This document shows positions 22,640-34,263 of a DNA stretch of 64,000 nt, piece by piece. Below the pieces are notes generated by a model. It did no database searches. It was not told where the DNA came from and saw only the letters and a program-made list of their open reading frames with translations. Source of the stretch: Anniella stebbinsi. Lineage: Eukaryota > Chordata > Lepidosauria > Squamata > Anniellidae. A program made the translations under genes and the position numbers. The stretch is from contig JARDYH010000001.1 of the NCBI GenBank assembly GCA_029215795.1, positions 200,515,654-200,579,653 on the forward strand, written 5' to 3'. Every line of letters starts with the position of its first letter. Position 1 is the first letter of the stretch.

Positions 22640-23495
22640 GCAGGTGGCTTTCCTGGCATGCTTCCCAGAATATTTTCTCATGAGAAACAATTCGATAAGA
22701 CCTTGGTTCTCATGAGAATGTTCTGACAAGAGGTGGGAACAGGCTGATGTAATGTCCTGGTAGAGGTTAGGAAAGACTATAAATACGAGCCCCTAGTGTC
22801 TGTGAATCAGAACTTCGCTACCAACCTGACGTGCAGTACAGAGTGCCACAGATGTGATTGACCAGCAGCCGGAGTTGCCCTGTTGACTCTCGGAGTTCCA
22901 AGTAACTGAATGGGGAAGTATAAGATCTTGTCTTGCTCTGCTTTTAATCTTATATCTATGTATTTATCTTTAGTCTACTGGATAGATAGTAAAAGCTTTA
23001 GACTTTTAACCACTTGTGTTGTAATTGCCTCAGAAATCTGGACCTGAATTAATTAGCACAACAAATTGGCGTAGTCGATGCAGGATTTCAGTGGCAATGC
23101 CCTGGTGGGGGAAAAACGTCTACTGAGCAAGTTATTGGTCAGAGCTGGTGGACCGGGCATGGGTGCCTGGTGCCAGCGGCTCACATTGGTGAACTGGGTG
23201 ACTCCCCCAGTGTCACGGGAATCTGAGTTGGTAGATTGTGGGAGATTCACTCCTGATGCTGTAATGAAGCGCTTGCAGACATTGGGGGTGGGGAAGAAAG
23301 GCAGGCAGAAGTCAGTAGCAGGAATAGGATGGGTCCTGCTCACTGCGCCACGCAACATGAGAAGTTTGCTGCCATACCTTCTTCCGAGAAGCCTCTCGGA
23401 AGAAGGTATGGCAGCAAACCAAGGACATGGCCGCCCTTAAAAAACAGCCCTGTAACATCCGAGACTTCACTTTAGACGTGAACCTATCGCAGGCA
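22640..23495 (+). mobile_element. Possible LTR retroelement fragment: LTR end and leader
   Basis: A TATA-like box CTATAAATAC lies at 22777-22786. About 280 bp later a candidate LTR end GCACAACA at 23056-23063 is followed by AATTGGCGTAGTCGATG, where TGG at 23067 could begin a tRNA primer-binding site. An open frame from 23078 to 23440 starts MQDFSGNALVGEK; I recognise no gag or pol motif in it. It is interrupted by a perfect hairpin (23364-23419). The 5' LTR boundary is not clear and no second LTR is visible, so the class is uncertain. Confidence 0.4.
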
Positions 23496-25080
23496 CGCTT
23501 CTTTTTTTCTTTTTTTTTGGATTTAAATTTTTATTGTTTCTGAACTCTAATAGACTTAAAAACAAACAAACAAACATGAAAAACGAACAAAAACATACAA
23601 TATTAAGATAGGCTTCCAATTTTCTCCACCACAAAGATGTATAACCCTATTTTCTCCTGCACAAAAGCAATTAGCAAAAATCCCCCACCCTGCTAAAAAG
23701 TTTTTGCATCATTTTCTCCTCTTTCTTTTAAGTAGGACTTTTCTTATCGGTTGAATTCACAGATAGACCACTCAGTTTATAAAAGATTTACACATAGATA
23801 TTAACTTTTCTTTCATTATTAGCATAATTAATTTTCCCCCAACCCCCTCCCCTCTCTCCCTGTTCCCATATCTCCATCATCCAATCATCTTTTTTTAAAG
23901 TATCATTAAGCTTATTCTGTTGTTATATATATACATTTAAGCTTCCACAATTTCTCTCCAGCTAAACATCCCTTAAAGCCAAACAAGAAAGATATTCCAG
24001 CTTCAATCCCTTCTTTTCCTTTCTCTTTTTTTCTCTCTCTTTTTTTTTTGCGAATCTCCAGTCCATAATCAAATGTCCTTCTTCATTTATCCAGCCGAGT
24101 CACGAGGCATAATTATATGTCTTAGCCAGTCTCAAAAGGGAGTTCAGCCATTTCTTTTGGTTTTCTCACCGAACTCCACTTACATCTCCTTTTCTTGACA
24201 GTGAGGCTCAAACCCTCCCGTCTACCCCATCGAAGAATCCTCTTCTGCTGCTTTGCTTTTTTCATCCTTTTGAATGCAAAGCCCCCCCCCTCTCGTCTAA
24301 GGATCCTTTGCTTCCCGCTTGCTGTCAGTGACACAAAAGCTTCCTTTTCACTCGGTAGTCCTTTGCAGCTTTCTTTCAAAGTGATCGTCTCCCCCATCTT
24401 CCCCTTTGCCTTTAGTTTCCGCAACGCCTTTGACGTCATTGATCATTTGTATTGTAGCAATGTCCATTTTTTTTCCTTCTTGAATCTTTTCTCGTTCTAT
24501 TACTTTGGTTTCTTCCTCCATAGTTTTTCCCAATAGTGTCTTTTTAGTTCCAGGATTAATTTCCCATTTAGCTGCAATCTGATCCAATTTGTTACAGATT
24601 TGTTGAGAAAACTTTAGCATTTGTATTTGTACTTGTTCTATCCCGGCCATTTTTCCAACAAAGTCATTTGTGTGTTTTTTTCTAGAATTTCCCATTACAA
24701 AAACTGTTATATCTCTATGACCTTATATCTCTATGGCCACCTTAACTGGCACTCCTGTTGCTGTTGGAGTGGAAGAGGCAATTCTTTATCTCCAAACCTC
24801 AATTACACTTTCGTCTTGCAGAGGTAGAGAAAAAAAAATCCTTTTTGATTCATATGTAAATCCTTCATCCAAAGATATACATCTGTAATTCCCTTCAAAG
24901 TTCTTGTTTAATCTTTTTATATTCTTTCTTACACAGAAAGTGAGATAACTCACCCAAATGCTGACGCAGGAAGTTTCATTTTCTTTGTTTCGTGCAGGCT
25001 TAGTTGTTTATTCAGTTGGTTTTGTTGCGGTGAAAGTCCCCTATCGTCTGTAACTGTTATCATTAAACAAAAAACCTTAC
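23496..25080 (-). mobile_element. Possible L1-like retroelement fragment, minus strand
   Basis: Read on the minus strand the segment ends with AACAATAAAAATTTAAATCC and a poly(A) tract (plus-strand T run at 23501-23518), as retrocopied RNAs do. Upstream, two overlapping charged frames occur: 24695-24348 (IEQVQIQMLKFSQQICNKLD, heptad-like) and 24439-24122 (Lys/Arg-rich). A charged helical frame followed by an A-rich end would fit an L1 ORF1 with the polymerase part deleted, but no RNA-binding domain is recognisable. A processed pseudogene is an alternative. Confidence 0.35.
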
Positions 25081-25335
25081 GGTTTACAAAACCAACGTTA
25101 AGGCTCTACAGTTTCCAACCAAGCACCAAAAAGCAGGGAAATTGGGAGTTAAGGCTCCCAAGCCTTAACGCCACATCCTCCCTAAGGAGGCAGAAAGTGC
25201 AAGTGAAATTCTCATTCTCCCAAAGCAGATAAACCATGAGAACAGGATGGAGACTATGATATGCAGAGGTGACTGTGGGGTTCTGGAAAACTGATGACGA
25301 ACAACTTAGGGCCAACTACTTCTCTTTTTTTATTT
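25081..25335. other. Unassigned
   Basis: Contains short inverted matches (GGAGTTAAGGCTCCC, 25143-25157), otherwise no recognised feature. Confidence 0.3.
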
Positions 25336-25475
25336 AGAGTAGCCCTTCCCCAACCTGGTGCCCTCCAAAGGTGTTGGACTACAACTCCCATCATTGCAAG
25401 TCAGTATGTCCCATGGTCAGGAATGCTGGGACTTATCATCTCAAACATCTGGATGGTAGCAGGATGGGGGAACGC
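25336..25475. repeat. ACTACAACTCCC-type fold-back repeat
   Basis: Left arm CCCCAACCTGGTGCCCTCC and GGACTACAACTCCCATCATT; the right arm is the decayed complement ending GGATGGGGGAACG. Structure and sequence match the copy at 63.3 kb. Confidence 0.65.
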
Positions 25476-25940
25476 TGTTCCATATCCTTACCAAATACAG
25501 GGTCTGCCCAATACTTTTCTCTGACACACATCTTGAATATAGCAGCATGACTGATAACACAAGGGGAACTATTTGTTGCAAATGTAGAACCAGAGCATGT
25601 GCCAGGCACTTTCAACTTTTGGTCAATATCCTGCCCTTCAAAGAGCCAGTGTTTTCTTAAAATGTGTTTCTACAAAATATACTGTAAGGATGGAGAGCTC
25701 CCTTGTTGGAGTCTCCAGGAAATCATGAAAGAAGAGCAGGAGGGTGTGTGGTGTGTGTGTTACTAGTCTCTTTGCTTTTCTCATTTGTTTTCTTCTTTCT
25801 TACATTGTTTCCATCTCATTAATGTCAATGGAAGGAAGGGAACCACAGCTGTCCCAGCTCAATGGCTTCATAATCCAAAAGAATCTTGATCTACCTCCTG
25901 AATGCTCTTTTGCCTCTGCCTCTTATTGGTGAACCTTGGG
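25476..25940. other. Unassigned non-coding stretch
   Basis: Holds a short GT repeat at 25744-25762. No coding or structural feature is recognised before the DIRS element. Confidence 0.35.
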
Positions 25941-26110
25941 TTCTTCTTCATGGTCTCTGTGCATCACACATATGGGCTCTCTGCGCCTGCGCGGAGGCTG
26001 GCTTTGGGAATCTTCCATAGCTGATAATCTTTTTTGGCGGGAACCCTCCCCCACTACCCAGCGCGCCTGCGCAGGAGGGTTCCCACCCATTCCCTCAGTT
26101 CTTCTTCGAC
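25941..26110. repeat. DIRS element 1 left inverted terminal repeat
   Basis: Its sequence (CATCACACATATGGGCTCTC, TGCGCCTGCGCGGAGGC, GGCGGGAACCCTCCC) is the reverse complement of 31730-31880. The outermost 35 bp are also the complement of the left half of the internal complementary region at 31543-31580. Confidence 0.85.
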
Positions 26111-26218
26111 CGCCATCGCGGCTGTGTCGTTCAGGAACATCTTCGTCTTCGGACTACTACTATATAGCTTTTTCTTCAAAACTTGGGTTTTTTTACTTCT
26201 GTTTGGACATGTCTTCTT

Positions 26219-28591
26219 ATGGCCCTCAGAGCGTCTTTTAGAAAGTGCTCCCGTTGTGGGGGTAAGTTGCCGCCATCTGACGGCCACAATCATCCAGCGG
26301 CCACAATACTTGCCTTCTTTGTCTTGGAGAGGGACATAAGGTGGCTTCGTGTTCATATTGCCAGGCCTTTTCCAAGCAGACCAGAAAGCACCACGCTGTT
26401 AAACTTAGAGCAGAGCTTTGGAAAAAGGCCCTGGCGGCAGCGGCCTCACTCAGCATGGCGACGGAGCCGGCTACCTCGATTCAGGACCTTGTCGTCCTTT
26501 CTCATGGAGGTGGAGCCAAAGCCCATAGAGATATACCCAAAGCATCGAGAAAATCTCTGGCGACCACGGTGGAGAAGCACTTGTCAAAGAAGACAAGTAC
26601 CGCGAAATCCGCCACTGGACACCAAAAGAAAAAACACAAGAAGAAAGGGCATGGCGACGAACGACCCAAGTCTACCTCTAGGTCTCTTCCGCCACCTCCT
26701 CCCACCACCGAAACTTCGACGCCTAGACTCGATACCGACCCTTCGACAAGCCACTCGATATGCCTGCTGCTTCGACGCCGAAGCGATCGACACCTAGAAT
26801 TCCTTCCCGGTCAAGACATCTGACACCGAGCCTCGATGCCGCTCCTTTAGACACTCCTTCGGCATCGAGAATGCCTTCGGTACCGAGGATCGATACCGAG
26901 TCGATACGGCCTCCGTCGACATCGAGAGTCCCTTCAGTACCAAGAATCGCCCCCGCATCGACACTGACTCGTTCGGGGTCAATGGTCGGATTCGAGCCTC
27001 CGGAGACCCATTTGCCATCCTGGGTTGAGGTGGAGACTACCGAACACCCACCTGGACCTCCACAGTCTATCTCTGAAGGCGAGATACGGGACTCTCCCTC
27101 AGAGTATCAGGTGTTTGCCGAGGCAGATCATCAACAGTCCCCCCATCGATACAGAGATATGGTGACCAGGGAACGGGTCACATATACTTACCGGGACCCT
27201 TCGTATCGTTCCAGATCTCCTCCATCCGATTGGGATAGGAACTCGCATAGGTCCTATGCTTCAGGGCATTACTATTATCCTGAGGAGCGACCGCCACACG
27301 CCTACCACCGCAGGGACTACTATTACCCAGCTCCCATACAGGAGATAGCCCATAGGTTTCTCCATCCACTGCAACCAACTAACGTAGCACCAGAAAAAAC
27401 TGGATATCATCAATCTTCGCAAGAGCGACCCTCATTCCTTCCACTACTGACACGACATCCTTCATCACCACCCAACGTGGCACCATCACAACTGCCCTTA
27501 TACCCACTAGCCAAGGGGTAGCTCCACGGAGTACATCACTCCCATCGTATGAATTAGCGTCTGATGACTATGACTCGGAAATGTCATCCTGCTCATTGGT
27601 TGCACCATTGACGGCATCCCCGGAAGACAATGTCACCTCACAGGATCCCTCCTCACCGTCTGAAGACCTTGGGACCTTTTCTGACCTCATCCAATGAATG
27701 GCTCAATCTTTGGGCTTGGAAACACACCACACTACTGAACGTATATCGGACTCAGTCTACGATGCGGTCCACACGGAGGCAACAACTCCAGTAGCCGTAC
27801 CGTTTCTGCCGACACTTCTACAGACAGTCCATCAATCCTGGAAAACCCCAGCAACCTTGGCTCCTACATCAAAAAGACTGGAGAATATGTATAAAGTCCT
27901 GGAAAAGGAAACTGAATTTTTGTTCACGCACCCACAATCAAACTAGTTGAGTCCTCTCAAGGCCGTTCACAAACACCTCACTCGGATCCTGTAGATAAAG
28001 TAGGATGGCGACTTGACCTGATGGGCCGCAGAATGTACTCTACTGCCTCGCTTAGCTTGAAGGTAGCAAACTACCAGGCTACAATGGCTCCCTTTGTGAT
28101 CACCTGACGAGGGGCCAAAATGAACTCGCTAGAGTGTTTCAAAATGAGGCAATCTGTCTGGCTAAACAGGAAATTCATACGGCTCGACACCAAACTGAAT
28201 GTGGAACGAAGCTCATGGTCAGCACTGTAGCTTTACGAAGACACCTTGGCTTCGTTCTGCAGGCCTGTCCCAGGAGTCTAGAAATCACATAGATAACCTA
28301 CCTTTCGATGGCATAGGCCTGTTTAACTCTAAGACAGATGATGCCATGGACTCAGTCCAAAAAGCCAAAGCCACCACAAAAAGGTTGGGGATCAATATGG
28401 TACCCAATCAATCAAGAGCACAACGTTGGTATCGACAACCATTTTCAGCGCGCTACCAGAAGGATCGCGCTCCCTTTAGGCAGCAACAACAACAGCAACA
28501 CCAACCACAGCAGAACAAACGACAACCATTCTCCTCAAAGTTTCGATATCAACGCAGGAAATCTGACTTTGTTGACAAACGTCGTCTTTGA
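26219..28591 (+). pseudogene. DIRS element 1 gag-like frame, multiply broken
   Basis: Starts with MALRASFRKCSRCGGKL, aligning with the start of the element 2 gag. Further pieces lie in shifted frames: CSYCQAFSKQTRKHHAV (26341 on), a Ser/Pro/Arg-rich stretch (26760-27521), MAQSLGLETHHTTERISD (27698-27946) and the C-terminal part ending VDKRRL at 28591. Equivalent pieces occur in order in element 2. The protein presumably packages element RNA; the Cys-rich N-terminus may bind zinc. The low-complexity S/P/R part should not be mistaken for a host SR protein. Confidence 0.75.
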
Positions 28592-28595
28592 CTTA

Positions 28596-30390
28596 GTTCC
28601 ACAACCAATCTTAACAATAGACATCCTTTTCGGCCGACGCCTTCCACAATTCCTTGCGGCATGTAGCAACCTTACATCCAACACCAGGGTCCTATCCATC
28701 ATTGAGAGCGGCTATCGTATTGAATTCGATACGCTACCTCCAATAGGGATCGTTCAATTAACGATCCCCATTACCACCGCTTTGGACAGAAGTCCAATCT
28801 CTCCTAGAAAAGGGAGCCATAACACCCGTTCTTCGTTCAGACATACACCAGGGCTTCTATTCCCGATATTTTACAGTCCCAAAACCCGACGGAGGGTACC
28901 GCCCCATCTTGGATCTCAGAGATGTCAATGCTTTCATCACCCCCAAGAAATTCCGTATGGCATCATTGGCCACAATTCTGCCCTTACTGACAGACGATGC
29001 ATGGTTCTCTTCTATCAACCTGCAAGATGCGTACTTCCACATCGACATCCACGAGAAAAGCCAAAAGTTTCTACGGTTTGCGATAGGCCCCCAAGCTTTC
29101 CAATTCAGAGTACTTCCTTTCGGCCTTTCGACCGCCCCACGCGTCTTCACAAAGTGTATGGCAGTGGTGTGTGCACACCTCAGAAGGAGAGTGATCCAGG
29201 TACATCCGTACCTCGACCACTGGCTCCTGGTAGGACACTCCCACATGGAGCTCAGACACACCGCCCACTCTGTTCTCGCCCTTTTACAGGACTTGAGTCT
29301 CATCATAAACTTAAAGAAATCAATTTTAATCACAGCAAGGTCCATCAAATTCATTGGTGCCATCCTCGATGCCTCGGAAGGAAAGGCATTCCTCCCGCTC
29401 GACAGGGCCTTCACTCTCAAGTCTCTGGCTACAAGAGTCACTCTACAACCTATACTGAGGGCATTCACGATTCAACGCCTACTGGGGCATATGGCTGCAA
29501 CGACGATGGTCGTCCCATTCACACGTTTACGAATGAGATGCCTCCAACTCTGGTTCACCAGAGCCTTCAACCCCAAAGGGAATGCCAAACGAACAGTGTT
29601 ACACCTTCCAACAAGCATCATCAAGTCCATCCACTGGTGGACTCACACATCCAATTTGCTATGTGGCATCCCATTCACACTGTCAAATCCAACAGTCATC
29701 CTAACTACAGACTCATCCTTAACCGGATGGGGAGCACACTGCAATTCCCTAAGAGTTCAAGCCATCTGGACACACAAGGAGAGGTCAGCCCACATCAATT
29801 TTCTCAAACTGCTGGCAGTCCAGAAAGCCTTCAGAGCGTTCAAAACCGAATTGTTAGGAGGCCATGTTGAGGTGGTGACGGACAACACAACTGTCGTGTT
29901 TTACCTCAACAAGCAAGGAGGCACGAAATCAGCCTCCCTAACCAAGCTCTCCATACATGTTCTGGAATGGTGTATCCACCGGAACATTCTTGTCACCGCA
30001 ATCCATATTGCAGGCAAGGACAATCTCCTGGCAGATTCCCTGAGTCGTCAAGCCACCCTTGTGCACGAGTGGCAACTCCACCCGTGCATCCTACAGTGGA
30101 TCTTCGATTGATGGGGCAAACTCACAATGGATCTCTTTGCCACAAAAGACAACACGGTATGCACACTGTTCTGCAGCAGAGCAGGGTACGGCCAAGGGTC
30201 CCAGGGCGATGCTTTTCTTCGGTGTTGGAAGGGACATCGCTTCTTCGTCTTTCCCCCAATCCCCTTGATTACGAGGATTCTGGCCAAGGTCAGGACGGAC
30301 AACACGGATTGCATACTGCTGACCCCGTGGTGGCCCAGACAAGGATGGTTTGCACCACCCCTCAGCATGCCCCACAGCTGCTACCTCTGA
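28596..30390 (+). pseudogene. DIRS element 1 reverse transcriptase/RNase H/methylase-like frame, broken
   Basis: An N-terminal block (FDLVPQPILTIDILF, RVLSIIESGYRIEF) is in one frame; the RT core continues one frame on (from about 28780: EVQSLLEKGAI, GFYSRYFTVPKPDGGYRPI, NLQDAYFHIDIHEKS, VLPFGLSTAPRVFTK). The catalytic motif reads YLDHWLL at 29209 (D to H), which should abolish polymerisation. RNase H follows (TTDSSLTGWGAH, VVTDNTTVVFYLNKQGG, HIAGKDNLLADSLSR). A TGA at 30109-30111 precedes a C-terminal domain (MDLFATKDNT, VFPPIPLI, PWWPRQGWF) that resembles the DAM-like methylase region of DIRS elements. Confidence 0.85.
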
Positions 30391-30479
30391 CTTTCATCGA
30401 TACCAGACCTACTATACCAGTCCCGGGGCCGTGTCCGTCACCCGGACATAGACACGATTCACTTGACAGCGTGGAGAAT

Positions 30480-31504
30480 AACACCACGCCCACAACGCTA
30501 AGAGTTAATGAAATTCTGGCTGCAGCTCTCAAACCATCCACTAGAACTTCTTATGCTAAAAAATAGAAATCATTCTCAATGTATGCTATCAGTGAGAATG
30601 TCAATCCTACTTCCTGTTCAGTTACACACGTCCTGTCTTACTCGTTACTGTTACTTGACAGAGGTCTAAAGTTATCGTCGATTAAGGTTTTTTGGCAGCA
30701 ATTTCAGCCAACCATGAACATGTTGACAATTTTACCATTTTTTCCTCATACTATTACAAAACATTTTTAAGGGGCTTGTTGAATCTCACTCCTCCTATTC
30801 AGCCTCCAACACCCTCTTGGAGTCTTTCTGTTGTGTTACAGGTGTTGACCAAAAAGCCGTTCAAACCACTCGCGACTACGGAACTGAGGTTACTTACTTG
30901 GAAGGTCGTCTTCTTGATTGCGATCACATCGGCCAGAAGAGCAAGTGAACTGTCGGCATTACGCACTGACGAACCTTTCCTTATCTTCCATAGGGATAAG
31001 GTTGTACTTCGACCGGATTTACATTTCTTACCTAAAATTGTCTCCCCATTTCACATTAATCAAGACATCATTTTCCCGGCGTTCTTTCCATCTCCCACAT
31101 CACCTCTGGAGACAACTCTGCACATGTTGGATGTACGACGGGCACTAGCCTTTTACAAAGCACACAGAGAAAGTTTTCGTCTATCAAAACGTTTATTTGT
31201 GTGTTATGGGAAACATAAGAAGGGCCAACCAGTTTCTACACAACGATTATCATCTTGGCTGGTACAGTGCATAACACTGGCCTACGAACTCGCAAAACTG
31301 GAAATGCCTGTTTCCGTTAAAGGTCACTCCACGAGAGCAGTGGCAACATCATCGGCTTTCCAACGAGGCGTTCCCGTCCTGGACATCTGCGGAGCTGCGA
31401 CCTGGTCTAAACCTTTCACGTTCGTCAAGCATTACAGGCTTGACGTCCGAGCACGGCAAGACTGCTCGTTTGGACGAGCAGTCCTGTCCTCCATTTTCAC
31501 CTAA
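30480..31504 (+). pseudogene. DIRS element 1 tyrosine recombinase, broken
   Basis: N-terminal part (NEILAAALKPSTRTSYAK) ends at TAG 30564-30566, resumes (MYAISENVNPTSCSV) and then moves to another frame near 30765. The catalytic part is open and holds the family signatures: ITSARRASELSALR (first Arg), GHSTRAVATS at about 31322 (HxxR intact) and FVKHYRLDVRAR (nucleophilic Tyr). The enzyme of this family integrates the circular DIRS intermediate. Here the catalytic residues survive although the N-terminal half is disrupted. Confidence 0.85.
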
Positions 31505-31539
31505 GGCCATCCTCCCAATGATGGTAAGTAAGCTTGCTA

Positions 31540-31640
31540 ATCGCCCATATGTGTGATGCACAGAGAACAACAAGAAGAAGGACAGGTTGCTTACCTGTAA
31601 CTGTGGTTCTTCGAGTGGTCATCTGTGCAGTCACACAACC
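31540..31640. repeat. DIRS element 1 internal complementary region
   Basis: The left part (GCCCATATGTGTGATGCACA through AAGAAGAA) complements the outer left end of the element, and the right part (GGTTGCTTACCTGTAACTGT, CGAGTGGTCATCTGTGCAGT) complements the outer right end. In the known DIRS life cycle this region bridges the two ends when the linear cDNA is circularised. Confidence 0.85.
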
Positions 31641-31710
31641 CACCCACCTTCCCCTCTTGGGTGGGTTATACAGTTAACTTTAAGCAATATGTATTTGTCC
31701 CTTGGTACCT

Positions 31711-31920
31711 AGCCCGCAATGGGATTCAGGAGAACTGAGGGAATGGGTGGGAACTCTCCTGTGCAGGCGCGCTGGGTAGTGGGGGAGGATTCCCACCAAA
31801 AAAGATTATTATCAGCTATGGAAGATTCCCGAAGCGAGCCTCCACGCAGGCGCAGAGAGCCCATATGTGTGACTACACAGATGACCACTCGAAGAACCAC
31901 AGTTACAGGTAAGCAACCTG
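31711..31920. repeat. DIRS element 1 right inverted terminal repeat
   Basis: Reverse complement of the left terminal repeat, extended outward by about 50 bp that pair instead with the internal complementary region. The outer end contains ACAG|GTAAGC, a consensus splice donor (GT at 31909). Confidence 0.85.
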
Positions 31921-32722
31921 ACCTAATGTGAAAAACGAAGTAGCTCATGCTTGTCTGTCTACTGCTGCCTTCAAACACCACCCAGAATCCTTTACAACAT
32001 GCAGCAACCCTCAGTGAGCCAATTTGAGGTTAAATAATTTCCATGGAGGTGGAAAATTTCACAAGCACTGTTCTCGGGCACCTGTATGTACATTTATTTA
32101 TTATTCCAAACACATTTCACAGATGATGCCACTGATGTACTGCTTTCTAGCTTCCTAATCACTTTATTTGGTTGGCAAAAGTTGTTGAATGTTCTTGCTG
32201 CTGTTCTGTAATCAGCACAACTAGGTCCCTGGGTTTTCCTCCATGAAGCTTTTAACACGCCCCTTTACCAAGGCTTCTGCTTCCGGACTGTCTGTGGGAT
32301 TGAGATTGGCTGGTTTACATGTGTCTCCCATCCCCCACCCCCCAGCCTGGCTTTCTTCTTCTGGCTTTTTCTGTGTTCCATTATATAACCACCAGGTGGT
32401 GCTGTGACATAGCAGAACGGAAGAAATACAAGAGGGGTTCAGGCCACCATTCACAGATGGAACCATCTTTCCTTGTTAGAAACAAATACATGAAAATGGG
32501 TTCAAAGCAAGAGGAGGCCCTGGAGCATGGGAGACGTCATATAACACACCCACAAACTATCGTTGAGTGAAGAATCCGCCGCTCACAATAAAAGCTTCCT
32601 GTAGAAAGACTCCCTCTTAAGCTGAAGCACTAAATTAAGCAATCTGCATTTTTAAAAAGCAAATTGGATGGAGCTCTGGTTGGGACCCTTGGGAAGGAGT
32701 TTCATGAGTGGGGAAGGGACAT
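31921..32722. other. Unassigned non-coding stretch
   Basis: Lies downstream of DIRS element 1. Several short open frames show no known motif. Confidence 0.35.
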
Positions 32723-32726
32723 AGGC

Positions 32727-33283
32727 TTAATCTACACCTGCCATTTATCCCGGGGTGGTCATGAGGTCGTCTTTGTGCATCCAAATGATGCACAGCTGTT
32801 CCCGGGGTGAATCAGGGACGAGCACTCAGTTCTCCTGGGATAGCTGGGACTTTTCTCCCCATTTTTTTACGACATCTTGGGACCATCCTGAGCTCTGCGG
32901 GCAGTGTGGCTCTCCCTCCCGAGATCCTCCCTCTTCCCCACAAGTAGCGGGGCACGGAGCTGTGCGGGGGGAGTCAGAGGTCATCGGGGGTAAGGGGGAG
33001 AGCATTTTTGCCATCTTGGGGATGGCGCTTGGCGTCTTCCAGCTCCGAGTTTGTTGTGTGTGTGTGTTTTAAAACCACGTTCCTTCATGCAGGATCATGC
33101 CCACACAATTGCGCAAATGTCTCCTCTTTAAAAAAAAAAAAAAAAAAGGCACCCCAGAACATCCCTCTTTACTTCTGGGACAACTTGCTGTTGTGTGCCC
33201 CTGAGGCACAGTCCCAGAAGTGGAAAACGTAGTGATCGTCCCTCCCCGCTCCCCAAAGGGCTGCAGGTTTAGATGAGCCCATA
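32727..33283. mobile_element. Possible terminal-inverted-repeat element
   Basis: The left end GGCTTAATCTACACCTGC and right end GCAGGTTTAGATGAGCCC are imperfect inverted repeats (14 of 18 positions), each with CATA outside. The interior has no frame of note and includes a GT run and an A17-type homopolymer (33131-33148). The low TIR identity leaves this uncertain. Confidence 0.3.
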
Positions 33284-33690
33284 GGGGTACCCCGTTTTCA
33301 CACTCCTTTCAATTTTTGTTCTATTTAAAATGTAATGATTTCCACACTTCAGGGGAAAGGAGGACTTGATAAGTATGAGTGGCTCTCTTTATATCTACCT
33401 TTTCTGCGTCTTTGGAATGTGATTCATACATTGAAGGGAAGCCTTTCCTCGCCTCAGATCGTACACCGGGATGCTCGTCAGAAGTCCTTCTCTGGTCTCC
33501 TTCACCATCTGAGACATGGACATTGGTTAAAGTACCTTTTCAGTAGCAGAACGTACTATTCTCAGACCGCGTGGCCAATGGACTCAGGTGTTAAACAAAA
33601 CTGAAATAAAAATATAAAAAGTTTCTAGCCACATGAAACCAGGTGGGAGGAAACTACCTTTGCACTTTTTAAAATGATTAATCCCAGGAA
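33284..33690. other. Unassigned non-coding stretch
   Basis: No recognised motif; probably 3' flank of the split LINE that follows on the minus strand. Confidence 0.3.
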
Positions 33691-33926
33691 GTGCTACAAC
33701 TGACACATCAGTTCAGGAAAGCAGCATGCTTCAGAGTTACCAACGGAATGGTTTGTACTGTACACTCAGTTAGGCCCAATGAGAAAGGAGAGCATGGGCC
33801 CCGAGCTTTTGTCAACTGTTCTTGAAAATCGATATCTAATATCCTTTGCCCTATCGTCCTTTTAGCAGTATCTGCATCCATAAATAGTAGGTGGGATGGA
33901 GAAAGTCCTAGCGAGTTAACCTTCTG
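33691..33926 (-). pseudogene. R4-like LINE, 3' half separated by DIRS element 2
   Basis: On the minus strand the frame reads QKVNSLGLSPSHLLFMDADT then IGQRILDIDFQEQLTKARG, which continues the LINE C-terminal region that breaks off at 40031 on the far side of the DIRS insertion (last residues SYISPWTKAI). The order and strand of the two halves agree with one LINE interrupted by the DIRS element. Confidence 0.6.
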
Positions 33927-34079
33927 TTCTTCTTCGTGGTCTCTGTGCATCACACATATGGGCTCGCGTCGACGTCGAGCCCGCTTCGGGAACTTCCTTA
34001 GCTAGCTTAGATTTTTGGCGGGAACCCCTCCCCCCACCGTCCTATCGCGCATGCTCGGGGTTCCCGCCTACCTCAGTTC
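33927..34079. repeat. DIRS element 2 left inverted terminal repeat
   Basis: Reverse complement of 39849-39990. It includes GGGCTCGCGTCGACGTCGAG, TTAGCTAGCTTAGATTTTTG and CCGTCCTATCGCGCATGCTC. The terminal repeats of this element appear identical over most of their length, unlike those of element 1, consistent with younger age. Confidence 0.85.
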
Positions 34080-34263
34080 TTCTTCGACCGCTCGACTGAT
34101 TGCCTCGCGGTGCTTCCTCTCTTCGTTCGGCGTTTCCTTGAAGAGAACGAAAAAGATAAGAGTTAGCTTAGATTGTCAGTTAGTTAGTTAGTTAGTGTAG
34201 TTTCTAGTTATATTTTAAAAAAAAAACAAATTTATCGTATTTATTGTTAGTTTACTACAGTTT

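Larger units (their letters stand above)
25941..31920 (+). mobile_element. DIRS-type tyrosine-recombinase retrotransposon, element 1 (about 5.98 kb)
   Basis: Full-length layout: left inverted terminal repeat, gag-like region, RT/RNase H/methylase-like region, tyrosine recombinase, internal complementary region, right inverted terminal repeat. The left end starts TTCTTCTTCATGG and the right end finishes GGTAAGCAACCTG. No direct target duplication is seen, as expected for an element that integrates a circular DNA by recombinase rather than integrase. Gag is broken by several frame changes, RT by an active-site substitution and a stop, and the recombinase by a TAG and a frame change. DIRS rather than Ngaro is called because the terminal repeats are inverted. 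Confidence 0.9.

Noticed and set aside
22777..22786. TATA-like CTATAAATAC as the promoter of a host gene
   Set aside because: No exon follows; the placement relative to GCACAACA and a TGG primer-site-like sequence fits an LTR better, though not conclusively.
24348..24695. A host coiled-coil gene on the minus strand
   Set aside because: No splice structure or known domain is visible, and the segment ends in a poly(A)-like tract, which fits a retrocopied fragment better.
26760..27521. A Ser/Pro/Arg-rich host protein (SR-type)
   Set aside because: The segment lies at the position of the DIRS gag middle region, between terminal repeats and RT, and matches element 2 in order and composition.
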